A DNA stretch of 7,425 nucleotides from Desulfobacteraceae bacterium UBA5616 (GCA_002423615.1 DIKO01000013.1:1-7425); one strand, 5' to 3'. Positions 1-5,758 are shown, counted from the first letter of the stretch. The notes: generated by a model not told the origin, from the letters alone. Translations and numbers: made by a program.

Positions 1-85
1 CGCAGGCTCCACCCATCCTACAATCCCGGACAGGCCCTTAATTCCTGATGGGTTCGCAGGCTCCACCCATCAATCCCGGAAAGGC
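1..85. repeat. Short direct repeat, two imperfect copies
   Basis: Two copies of a unit starting CGCAGGCTCCACCCATC and continuing AATCCCGGAMAGGC are seen at 1-35 and 55-85. They differ by a 4-base CTAC insertion in the first copy and one substitution. The second copy also carries an inverted repeat, TGATGGGT at 46-53 with ACCCATCA at 65-72, so each unit may fold into a small hairpin. The block lies beyond the terminator of the dehydrogenase gene and holds no gene. It may be the end of a longer intergenic repeat array that continues left of the window. Confidence 0.6.
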
Positions 86-107
86 TCGAGCCCCCGGGAT
101 TCAAGAA

Positions 108-150
108 AAAAGTGTTCAGATGGAGAAAAAACCCCGGTCTGAACACTTTT
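108..150 (-). terminator. Intrinsic terminator of the SDR gene
   Basis: A perfect 13-bp inverted repeat (108-120 with 138-150, arm AAAAGTGTTCAGA) encloses a 17-base loop. Read on the minus strand the second arm runs straight into a U tract. It lies about 20 bases past the stop codon of the minus-strand dehydrogenase, the expected place for a rho-independent terminator. Confidence 0.85.
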
Positions 151-171
151 CAACAGCTTCAACATCAAGGA

Positions 172-996
172 TTACTGACCGCCGTTCATGACGATGCACT
201 GACCTGAAACGTAATTGGACAGCGGCGATGCAAGAAACAGAATAACGCCGGCCCCTTCTTCAGGGGTTCCGGGGCGTCCCAGGGGAATCATCATTTTCAT
301 CATTTCCCGCTGGGAGCCGGGTACGCCGATGGACACTTTCTCCCCGCCTCTTTCAAGCGCTTCGGTTTCTTCTTTTGATTTGGTCAACCGGGTGTCCACC
401 CAGCCGTACGCAACGGCATTGGATTGAACATTGAAACGTCCCCATTCCTTGGCGATGGTTTTGGTTAAACCGACGATGCCGGCTTTCCCGGAAGAGTAAT
501 TGGCCTGTCCTGCATTGCCGTTGACTCCCGATGTGGAGGAAATATTGACGATCTTTCTGGCAATGGGTCCGGCGCCGGACTCCATTTCCTTTTTCGCCGC
601 ATCCCTGAAATACGGGGCCGCGGCCCGGATGATCTTAAACGGGGCCTTGAGGTGAATGTTCATCATGGCATCCCACATTTTATCCGTCATCTTGTGGACG
701 ACGCCGTCCCAGGTATATCCCGCGTTGTTGACGATGATGTGAAGACCGCCGAAAGCATCCACCGCAGCCTTGACGATGCCTTCCGCGAAACCATCGGCCG
801 TAACGTCTCCGTTGTAAGAAACGGCCTGGCCTCCGGCTTTTTTGATTTCCGCGACGGTTTCTTCCGCAGGAGCGGGGTCGATATCACTGACCACCACTTT
901 GGCCCCTTCCGCGGCGAACAGTAAAGCCGCGGCTTTTCCAATACCCCTTCCCGAACCCGTAATTATGGCAACCCTTCCATCCAGCATTTTTTCCAT
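172..996 (-). CDS. FabG-like short-chain dehydrogenase/reductase (SDR)
   Basis: A complete 274-residue classical SDR, expected to be a cytosolic NAD(P)-dependent oxidoreductase of the 3-oxoacyl-ACP/3-hydroxyacyl-CoA type. The Rossmann glycine motif TGSGRGIG is at residues 13-20, an acidic DID at 38-40 closes the second strand, and NNAG is at 90-93. The catalytic tetrad is intact: N113, S154, Y167 and K171. An insertion of about 15 residues at 130-147 (FRDAAKKEMESGAGPIARK) precedes the catalytic Ser strand. The C-terminal end SGQCIVMNGG is typical of the family. ATG at 994-996 is supported by AGGAGG at 1003-1008 with 6-base spacing. It is a single-gene unit with its own terminator. The substrate cannot be read from sequence; fatty-acid or acyl-CoA metabolism is an inference from family resemblance. 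Confidence 0.93.
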   Translation of the reverse strand: MEKMLDGRVAIITGSGRGIGKAAALLFAAEGAKVVVSDIDPAPAEETVAEIKKAGGQAVSYNGDVTADGFAEGIVKAAVDAFGGLHIIVNNAGYTWDGVVHKMTDKMWDAMMNIHLKAPFKIIRAAAPYFRDAAKKEMESGAGPIARKIVNISSTSGVNGNAGQANYSSGKAGIVGLTKTIAKEWGRFNVQSNAVAYGWVDTRLTKSKEETEALERGGEKVSIGVPGSQREMMKMMIPLGRPGTPEEGAGVILFLASPLSNYVSGQCIVMNGGQ

Positions 997-1093
997 TGCA
1001 AACCTCCTCGATTCAGCTTTTTGTTAGTTTGATTAACGGTTGACGCAGTGATTTGTTTTCGCCGGTAACAGCATTATTATTAAAATAAATCAT

Positions 1094-1115
1094 ATTCCGA
1101 ACGATCGCTCACAAT
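1094..1115. promoter_or_regulatory. Possible TetR-family operator upstream of the SDR gene
   Basis: An interrupted dyad centred between 1104 and 1105: GAACGATCGCTC (1099-1110), whose core CGATCG is a perfect palindrome, flanked symmetrically by ATT (1094-1096) and AAT (1113-1115). It lies about 100 bases upstream of the dehydrogenase start. TetR-type regulators of acyl-CoA metabolism often bind dyads of this size, but the regulator is not in the window, so the role is inference. Confidence 0.35.
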
Positions 1116-1199
1116 TTTTACTATAGCACTCCTTTTCCGGAAATTCAAGATGTTCGAAAAAAAGAATTGAATTCAGGAAACGCTCGGAAATCATGATAC

Positions 1200-1251
1200 C
1201 AATAAACCATCCATGGTCCGGTTCCATGGACCTTGCATGAATGGTTTATTG
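1200..1251. repeat. Long imperfect inverted repeat
   Basis: Outer arms CAATAAACCAT and ATGGTTTATTG are perfect. The inner parts CATG/CATG and GGTCC/GGACC continue the stem with one mismatch and a 3-base bulge, closing on a loop at 1220-1227. Neither strand has a U tract next to the stem, so it is not a standard terminator. It could stabilise the 3' end of the stress-protein mRNA or be a relic of a mobile repeat. Confidence 0.6.
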
Positions 1252-1289
1252 ATAAATGGAAAGAAAAAGGATCCGGGTTTAAATACCGG

Positions 1290-1320
1290 CCGGTTACCCC
1301 GCGATGATGCCGGCAACCGG
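1290..1320 (-). terminator. Weak hairpin downstream of the universal stress gene
   Basis: CCGGTT (1290-1295) pairs with AACCGG (1315-1320), with partial pairing inside, about 30 bases past the stress-protein stop codon. No U tract follows on the minus strand, so termination here is only possible, not shown. Confidence 0.3.
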
Positions 1321-1352
1321 AAAACATCGACCCCATCGTAACGCACGGGTAT

Positions 1353-1781
1353 TTATTTAAGGAATTTGTCTCTGTACGGATTGACGAACAAGACCGGAAC
1401 GGGAGCGGATCTGGCAACATTGGCTGAAACGGACCCGAAGATCGCCTTGTCCAGGGCCTTTCTGCCCCGGGTGGGCATCACGACCATATCGATATCCTGC
1501 GCATCCACATAAGCCAGAATCTCGTCTGCGGCATCACCGTCGGCAACAACCATGTTGGAGTCCTGGATATCCTTAAAAAATTTATCTTTATACTCCTTGA
1601 CCTTTTTCTTAATGCCGGTTCCGGGTTCTTCGTCTTCCACATAATATTCGTGGACCTTGGCGACAAATATCAGGTGAATTTCCGCTCCGAATTTTTCAGC
1701 GATGGTTTTAACGTGGGGGATGATTTTTGCCGAGGTCTCGGAAAGATCAACAGGGAATAAAATTTTCTTGTAGTCCAGCAT
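1353..1781 (-). CDS. Universal stress protein, UspA family
   Basis: A 142-residue single-domain protein, the usual length for the family, expected to be cytosolic and to dimerise. The N-terminal strand KKILFPVDLSE (residues 5-15) carries the conserved Asp (D12). The C-terminal nucleotide loop is GRKALDKAIFGS (106-117) followed by VSANVARSAPVPVLFV. The usual ATP signature is G-x2-G-x9-G-S/T; here the first Gly is replaced by P103, leaving G106, G116 and S117, so ATP binding is uncertain. ATG at 1779-1781 has AAGGAGG at 1788-1794 with 6-base spacing. A strong promoter precedes it (1831-1860), and it appears to be transcribed alone. The family is linked to survival under stress; the specific trigger is not visible. 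Confidence 0.93.
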   Translation of the reverse strand: MLDYKKILFPVDLSETSAKIIPHVKTIAEKFGAEIHLIFVAKVHEYYVEDEEPGTGIKKKVKEYKDKFFKDIQDSNMVVADGDAADEILAYVDAQDIDMVVMPTRGRKALDKAIFGSVSANVARSAPVPVLFVNPYRDKFLK

Positions 1782-1830
1782 GTCAAGCCTCCTTGTGCTT
1801 AAGAATAGGGTGAAAGGTATTGTAAGTCAT

Positions 1831-1860
1831 CTTATATACATTGAAAAATAAATTTGTCAA
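1831..1860 (-). promoter_or_regulatory. Sigma70-type promoter of the universal stress gene
   Basis: On the minus strand a perfect TTGACA (-35, plus positions 1855-1860) is followed after 16 bases by TATATA (1833-1838), or after 18 bases by TATAAG (1831-1836). It lies about 50 bases upstream of the start codon. No extra operator is evident. Confidence 0.7.
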
Positions 1861-2100
1861 TTGATTCGACGTTAAAGGGTCTTTTATTCAGGCAGATTTT
1901 GTTCCTCTTAATACATAACTTTTCAGAAATCAATATATTTAGCAGCTTTCTATCCAATTAATAGGGCGTTTGCCGTCTCGGCGAAAAATCAGAGAGCCCA
2001 AAATTATCTTTGACAGACGGCGGACAAAGAGGAAAATTACCCTTTATCCTGGACGGAAAACATCCGTCTGACCGGCCTCAGAGAATTTCCGTCCTTTCTG

Positions 2101-2946
2101 GTGACGGGCAGAAACGCCTGTGCCATTGTCGAAGGGGGTGTCTCCGCTCTGGCGTCGAAAATTCTCGCCGACATCGAGGCATCCGGGCTCCCTTCGCCTT
2201 TAAAATACCTCATCGCGGCCCACGGACATGCCGACCACGTCATGGGGCTGTTGAAGCTGAAACATAACTTTCCGCAGCTTATCATGGCCGGGTCCAAAGA
2301 AACCGGACGCATTCTGGCAAAAGAGAAAATTATTCGAAATTTCGCTCAGGATGATGTGATGTACGCCGACTATCTGAGGGAAGGGGGACATTTTCCGGAC
2401 CCTGCGGATTCCCCGGATGAGCCGCTGGAACTCGACTTGGCCATGGAAGACGGGGGCATCCTCGATCTGGGGGGTGTTCAGTTGAAATTCATCGCGTGCC
2501 CCGGCCATGCCCCGGACAATACGGTCATCCAGGTTGAACCGGATCACGCCTTCCTCCTCTCGGATTCCGCGGGATATGCATCGGCGTATAATGATATTCT
2601 GCCGCTGTTCTTTTACAGCTACCGAAGTTACCTGGAGGGATTGGCCAGAATCAAATCCCTGGCCCCCGGACATATCGCCCTCGGGCACAACGTGCTGATC
2701 AGCGGTGAACCCGAATGCCGCCGGTTTCTCGATCTGGCCGCCGACCAGGCGATAAAAATGAGGGAAAGCATTCTCCGACGGATACAGGACAAGGCTCCGG
2801 TCGAAGAAACGGAGGAACAGATCGCCGACCAAATGAGTCGATATGGTTTGTTCAAGGCTTTCCCCAGGAACAGGCCGAACAGGGGTCCGGCGAATCCGCT
2901 GAACCCGACAACTGGGTGGGTGTGGTCCGGAACGCCAAGCCGCTGA
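2101..2946 (+). CDS. MBL-fold metallohydrolase, damaged at both ends (likely pseudogene)
   Basis: A metallo-beta-lactamase-fold hydrolase with a full zinc site: HGHADH at residues 41-46 (H41, H43, D45, H46), H136 in CPGHAPDNT, D155 in LLSDSAGY and H196 in LGHNV, counted from GTG 2101. That start is doubtful. Family-like sequence (ENIRLTGLREFPSFLVTG) extends in frame upstream to about 2050, and the frame is open from 2014 with no ATG, GTG or TTG before 2101. TTG at 2010 in the neighbouring frame would join it if one G were removed near 2018-2023. At the 3' end the hydrolase-like sequence stops near residue 248; the last ~33 residues are an out-of-frame reading of an enoyl-CoA hydratase fragment. 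Family members hydrolyse thioesters or similar bonds, but this substrate is unknown. Probably nonfunctional. Confidence 0.75.
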   Translation: MTGRNACAIVEGGVSALASKILADIEASGLPSPLKYLIAAHGHADHVMGLLKLKHNFPQLIMAGSKETGRILAKEKIIRNFAQDDVMYADYLREGGHFPDPADSPDEPLELDLAMEDGGILDLGGVQLKFIACPGHAPDNTVIQVEPDHAFLLSDSAGYASAYNDILPLFFYSYRSYLEGLARIKSLAPGHIALGHNVLISGEPECRRFLDLAADQAIKMRESILRRIQDKAPVEETEEQIADQMSRYGLFKAFPRNRPNRGPANPLNPTTGWVWSGTPSR

Positions 2947-3002
2947 TCGCAGCCGTTAACGGTGCGGCCGTAGGCATCGGATTAACCCAGATCCTGCCCT
3001 AT
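2847..3002 (+). pseudogene. Enoyl-CoA hydratase/isomerase internal fragment
   Basis: In the frame starting at 2847, one frame over from the hydrolase, the translation contains RNAKPLIAAVNGAAVGIGL followed by TQILPY. This matches the conserved crotonase core around the oxyanion-hole region (KPxIAAVNGxAxGxGL). About 52 residues are recognisable; the N-terminal third and the whole C-terminal half are absent. The frame stays open to 3104 but after 3002 it only reads the antisense of the nadE end. The piece is fused to the hydrolase on its left and stops at a palindrome on its right, so it is a deletion relic, not a gene. Assignment to the superfamily is firm; the exact substrate class is not. Confidence 0.75.
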
Positions 3003-3016
3003 CGATCCGGATCGAT
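3001..3016. repeat. 16-bp perfect palindrome at a gene-fragment junction
   Basis: ATCGATCCGGATCGAT is exactly self-complementary. It begins where crotonase-like coding sequence ends and lies 15 bases past the nadE stop codon. It may mark a rearrangement joint, or form a small hairpin at the nadE mRNA end, but there is no U tract. Confidence 0.6.
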
Positions 3017-3030
3017 CCGTGAAGAGTCCG

Positions 3031-3816
3031 TCAACCCTGTTTCAGGGAATCCGGAATCCGGCAGACGGGGATGGGCAACATTTTATGCCGGTTTGACGCA
3101 TTGAAACGGCGGAAAATTTTCAGAACCTCTTTTTCCCGGGTGTTCAGGCCGGCCTCATCCCCTGCCGCTTCCATGAACTGCATGGCCCATTCCAGTTCGG
3201 CATAGGTCGCTCCGATCTGGCTCTCATCGGTCCGGTTGTCGGACCAGAGGCCGTCCGTCGGGGGAGCGTTGATGATGCCTTCATGAACCCCCAGTGCCCT
3301 GCCCAATTCATAGACCTGGGATTTCATGAGGTCGGCTATGGGGGAAAGATCAACGCCCCCGTCGCCGTATTTGGTATAAAAGCCGACCCCGAAATCCTCG
3401 ACTTTATTTCCCGTACCCGCCACCAGCATCCGGTGGTGTGAAGCAAAGGCGTAAAGGGTCAGCATGCGTAAACGCGAACGGGTATTGGCCATGGTAAGGC
3501 CGTCCTGGATATCCGGCGGCAGGGTTTCTTCCAGGGATGAAAACGCTTTGGAAAGATCGGCCTTTATTCCCCTGACATTCGGGTAATTCTCTTCCAGCCA
3601 TTGAATATGACGCATGGAAAGGGATTCCTGGCCGGGGTTCTGGTATATGGGCATATTCAGGGCCAGCACTTCCCTGCCGGTCTTTGCGCAAAGGGTGGAG
3701 GTGACCGCCGAATCGATTCCTCCGGAAACACCGATGACAAACCCTTTCAACCCCGAATTCCCGCAATACGCTCCCAGCCAGTCGACGATATGATCGATCA
3801 CATGATGTGTTTTCAT
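3031..3816 (-). CDS. nadE: NAD+ synthetase (ammonia-dependent type)
   Basis: A complete 261-residue NadE, catalysing the last step of NAD+ biosynthesis: ATP-dependent amidation of deamido-NAD+ in the cytosol. The PP-loop ATP motif SGGIDS is at residues 31-36. VAGTGNKVEDFGVG (132-145) and KYGDGGVDLSPIADL (149-163) form the conserved ATP/deamido-NAD binding segments. APPTDGLW (184-191) with TDESQIG (196-202) and the C-terminal HKMLPIPVC (244-252) match the family. No glutaminase domain is fused, so it uses free ammonia or a separate donor. ATG at 3814-3816 is the only in-frame start, since a TAG stop lies 8 codons upstream, yet no clear Shine-Dalgarno sequence precedes it, so translation may be weak. 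It is the one clearly essential-type gene in the window and is intact, though flanked on both sides by gene relics. Confidence 0.96.
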   Translation of the reverse strand: MKTHHVIDHIVDWLGAYCGNSGLKGFVIGVSGGIDSAVTSTLCAKTGREVLALNMPIYQNPGQESLSMRHIQWLEENYPNVRGIKADLSKAFSSLEETLPPDIQDGLTMANTRSRLRMLTLYAFASHHRMLVAGTGNKVEDFGVGFYTKYGDGGVDLSPIADLMKSQVYELGRALGVHEGIINAPPTDGLWSDNRTDESQIGATYAELEWAMQFMEAAGDEAGLNTREKEVLKIFRRFNASNRHKMLPIPVCRIPDSLKQG

Positions 3817-3901
3817 GGTAAATTTCGCACGAAACTATGAATAGTTGAGAACTGCTCCCGCTTATTTCCGAAAGCGCTTCTACTAAACTACAGAAGGTTG
3901 T

Positions 3902-4333
3902 TCAAGAAAAATGTGGCTTCAGGGTTTTCTCGAATTCCATGATCAGCCTGGCGGCCTGTTCGGCGCCGCCGAAGCATTTCATCTTCCGCCCCAGATTTTC
4001 GGCATTCATTCTATAGGACGGATCGGACAGGATTTTAATGAATTTCTCGAACCGGAAATTTTCCGGCAGGGGAGAAAGACGCTCGGGCAGGTCGTGGTAG
4101 CCCGTCGTCATGACAACCTGTACATTTTCACCCGCCAGGGCCTCGATGGCTGTGGCAAGAACAATCACCGAATCCGCCCACGATACAATGCCGCCGTATT
4201 CGGGATTCCCCGAATAAACCCATATCAGAGGTATATCCGGATCGATGTCGTCGAAAAACCCGGGCAGCTCATGGTTCTTCTCCAGGCAGAGAGATGGGCG
4301 GACCTTCTGCAAAAGTAGTGATGTCCGGGGCAT
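3902..4333 (-). pseudogene. GT-B-type glycosyltransferase relic with internal deletion
   Basis: The 143-residue frame resembles the C-terminal domain of UDP-glycosyltransferase/MGT-like enzymes: PLIWVYSGNPEYGG (residues 35-48), ENVQVVMTTG (69-78), PLPENFRFEKFI (88-99), then ILSDPSYRMNAENLG (101-115) and GGAEQAARLI (122-131). The His-Gly-Gly sugar-nucleotide segment normally between the FEKFI-like strand and the last helices is missing, so residue 99 joins residue 100 across a deletion near 4037, estimated at about 70-80 codons. The acceptor-binding N-terminal domain, roughly 200 residues, is also absent. ATG at 4331-4333 has an in-frame TGA four codons upstream and only a poor ribosome site. 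The frame is clean, so loss may be recent or a short product may still be made, but it cannot be an active transferase. Superfamily fairly sure; substrate unknown. Confidence 0.6.
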
Positions 4334-4350
4334 AAAATAAAGCGTTCACC

Positions 4351-4373
4351 CCATTTCAATGCCATTGAAAAGG
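4351..4373. repeat. Small hyphenated palindrome
   Basis: TTTCAAT (4354-4360) and ATTGAAA (4364-4370) form a perfect 7-bp dyad around GCC, with CC/GG outside an A-A mismatch. It lies just upstream of the glycosyltransferase relic. It could be an old operator of that gene or a small hairpin; nothing further supports a role. Confidence 0.35.
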
Positions 4374-4459
4374 GATTATGTTTTTAAACTACAGGAGTTT
4401 ACCTTTTTACCTCGGCGAAATCAATGATTTTCGAAAATCCCGAAAGGGCCAGGGAGGTG

Positions 4460-4493
4460 CAGGCTGGTGACCCGGACCCAGGCTGTGATCCGG
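4460..4493. repeat. Imperfect tandem repeat, 19-base period
   Basis: CAGGCTGGTGACCCGG (4460-4475) is followed by CAGGCTGTGATCCGG (4479-4493). It lies in the otherwise featureless 200 bases between the glycosyltransferase relic and the cold-shock terminator. No function is evident. Confidence 0.4.
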
Positions 4494-4537
4494 TAACGCA
4501 CATCAGGGACTCAACCTGAACCCATGGCAATGTTTGA

Positions 4538-4586
4538 AAAAAGAAAGGGCATCCCACCTCGATTCCATGGAATGCCCTTTCTTTTT
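4538..4586 (-). terminator. Strong intrinsic terminator of the cold-shock gene
   Basis: A perfect 15-bp inverted repeat (4538-4552 with 4572-4586, arm AAAAAGAAAGGGCAT) encloses a loop containing the palindrome ATTCCATGGAAT. The minus-strand transcript ends CCCUUUCUUUUUU, a good U tract, 19 bases past the cold-shock stop codon. The plus-strand reading is also U-rich, so it may act in both directions. Confidence 0.88.
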
Positions 4587-4604
4587 AAGTAAACGGATGC
4601 GAAT

Positions 4605-4808
4605 TTAGACTACTTTAACATTCGCAGCAGAAGGACCTTTTTGTCCCTGCTCGATGTCAAAAGTGACTCTGTCGCCTTCGTTCAAAGACTTAAAACCGGA
4701 TGCAATGATTGCCGAATGATGGACAAAAACATCCTTGCCGCCATCTTCCTGCTCAATAAATCCAAATCCTTTGCTGTCATTAAACCATTTAACGATTCCA
4801 TTTGCCAT
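4605..4808 (-). CDS. csp: Cold-shock domain protein, CspA family
   Basis: A 67-residue single cold-shock domain, the normal length for CspA-type RNA/ssDNA-binding chaperones that melt mRNA structure in the cytosol. It begins MANGIVKWFNDSKGFGFI, with RNP1 KGFGFI at residues 13-18 and RNP2 VFVHH at 27-31; the aromatic residues W8, F15, F17 and F28 line the nucleic-acid face. The typical end GPSAANVKVV is present. ATG at 4806-4808 is chosen because AAAGGAGG (4819-4826) lies 10 bases upstream and residue 1 matches the family. A longer in-frame start at 4946 would add 46 unrelated residues and overlaps the promoter, so that stretch is leader RNA. The ~120-base leader, own promoter and own terminator are usual for this family. 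Confidence 0.96.
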   Translation of the reverse strand: MANGIVKWFNDSKGFGFIEQEDGGKDVFVHHSAIIASGFKSLNEGDRVTFDIEQGQKGPSAANVKVV

Positions 4809-4937
4809 AGTGATATCCCCTCCTTTCAAATAAATTCTAATGGTTCCAGACTTCAGGATACCACTTTTAACAAATGGATATTCCCTTAGTACGAAACTGT
4901 CCCGGCTTTCATCAAACCGGTTTCCCACGAATGCCGC

Positions 4938-4966
4938 CTTATACACCCCTTTTTCAGCAAAGTCAA
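4938..4966 (-). promoter_or_regulatory. Sigma70-type promoter of the cold-shock gene
   Basis: On the minus strand TTGACT (4961-4966) is followed after exactly 17 bases by TATAAG (4938-4943). The predicted transcript start near 4931 gives a leader of about 120 bases before the ATG, in keeping with the long regulatory leaders of cold-shock genes. Confidence 0.75.
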
Positions 4967-5082
4967 ATCTTTCTCACATCATTTTTTCGGCCGGCCGATG
5001 TCGGCATCTGAATTCATTTTGGGCGGTTTGTCCGGGATTCCGCAAAACAGTACATTCACCGGTCCTGATGGGGGCTGTAATT

Positions 5083-5495
5083 CTATTCAACTTTTATCGT
5101 TCCTTTTACCGGATTCGTGGGATTCTTCTTTGCGTGTATCGTGAACTCCGAGGTTCCTTTCCCTGTCATCAGCAAACTTCCGGTTGTACCGGCCGGCATC
5201 CAATCGGTATTAAAGCATCCTTTTCTTTCCATGAAACCTACTGGAAATGCACACTTTCCGCTGTCTCCAAAGGATACCTTGATCAGGTCTTTGCTGCCGT
5301 TAAACCACACCACGCAATCCCCTTCCGATACCACTAAATTTTCCGGTTCGATGCTGACGGTCTGCTGCCCATTCCCACCGGAGTTTATTTTTATGATCTG
5401 ACACTGTATGGCGGATATTGTTCCGGAGACAAAAATGCTGAAGATGGAAACAACAAAGCACAGCCCAGGGGTGGTAAAGAATTTTTTTTGACCAT
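5083..5495 (-). pseudogene. Exported cupredoxin-like small protein, copy A, frameshifted in an A8 tract
   Basis: ATG at 5493-5495 with AAGGAG at 5502-5507 starts M-V-K-K and then meets eight A's (plus T5482-5489). As written it reads NSLPP and stops after about 34 codons. Moving one frame over after the A tract gives FFTTPGLCFVVSIFSIFVS..ISA, a signal peptide, then IQCQIIKINSGGNGQQ and a domain with GDCVVWFNGSKD and TDWMPAGTTGSL to the TAG at 5083. The gene is 413 bases, one short of the 414-base intact paralogue at 6909-7322, with about 73% protein identity by hand count and no other gap. The only start in the open frame itself, GTG at 5334, would omit the export signal and a third of the protein. 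It may be dead, rescued by slippage on the A tract, or a base-call error. No good promoter is visible. The beta-sandwich guess and function are tentative. Confidence 0.75.
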
Positions 5496-5631
5496 AACTT
5501 TCTCCTTATCATGCATTTTATGAATCCTGTCGTCGTTATCACCCATTTCAAATTCTACCCGGTGTTATCGGCTTTTTACTGTGCTTTCGTATATTCGGCG
5601 GTTTGTTCTCTCATTTACCCATACGGGCACT

Positions 5632-5651
5632 CCGGTTCGGCCCGAAACCGG
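5632..5651. repeat. Compact GC-rich inverted repeat
   Basis: CCGGTTCGG (5632-5640) can pair with CCGAAACCGG (5642-5651) with one bulged A, forming a tight hairpin just left of the larger hairpin at 5664-5700. Confidence 0.4.
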
Positions 5652-5663
5652 TGGCGACCCGGC

Positions 5664-5700
5664 AGGGGCACCCTCGCGTCAGGCAGTAAGGGTGCCCCCT
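5664..5700. terminator. Strong hairpin between the Cys-rich gene and copy A (terminator-like, no U tract)
   Basis: A perfect 10-bp stem (GGGGCACCCT at 5665-5674 with AGGGTGCCCC at 5689-5698) around a 14-base loop, extendable by one pair past a bulged C. It lies 60 bases past the stop codon of the Cys-rich gene and about 170 bases upstream of copy A, both minus strand. Neither side has a U tract, so factor-independent termination is doubtful. mRNA 3'-end protection or leader structure for copy A are alternatives. Confidence 0.5.
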
Positions 5701-5758
5701 TAAAACAATCCTCTTCTTCTTCAAAATCCAAGGGTTTCGGCAATTTGATGAAAAAAGA

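Larger units (their letters stand above)
997..1352. other. 356-base intergenic region between SDR and universal stress genes
   Basis: No credible gene on either strand. It holds the dehydrogenase leader and promoter region (997 to about 1120, AT-rich), a possible operator at 1094-1115, and two inverted repeats (1200-1251 and 1290-1320) downstream of the stress-protein stop codon. A 91-residue minus-strand reading frame here only runs across the end of the stress-protein gene and has no ribosome binding site. Confidence 0.6.

Noticed and set aside
1100..1120. lac-operator-like string AATTGTGAGCG on the minus strand
   Set aside because: Only one half matches; the other half of the lac operator is absent and the local dyad is centred elsewhere.
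1972..2021. GCCGTCT / AGACGGC inverted repeat
   Set aside because: Seven-bp arms 36 bases apart are expected by chance and do not fit a terminator or operator.
2200..2832. 210-residue minus-strand reading frame
   Set aside because: It is the antisense of the hydrolase, which has a complete zinc-ligand set on the plus strand; no ribosome site or recognisable motif.
2715..3104. 129-residue plus-strand protein covering the hydratase fragment
   Set aside because: Its start is an out-of-frame reading of the hydrolase and its end is antisense of nadE; only 2847-3002 is meaningful.
3833..3846. AACTATGAATAGTT short palindrome upstream of nadE
   Set aside because: Two-base loop and six-bp arms, AT-rich; no promoter or terminator context.
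3911..4318. 135-residue plus-strand reading frame
   Set aside because: Antisense shadow of the glycosyltransferase relic, without family motifs.
4605..4946. 113-residue version of the cold-shock protein starting at 4946
   Set aside because: The first 46 residues match nothing in the family, the start overlaps the -10 box, and a perfect ribosome site precedes the internal ATG at 4808.
5083..5334. 83-residue protein starting at GTG 5334
   Set aside because: The paralogue comparison shows the gene begins at ATG 5495; 5334 is only the first start-like codon after the frameshift and would lose the signal peptide.
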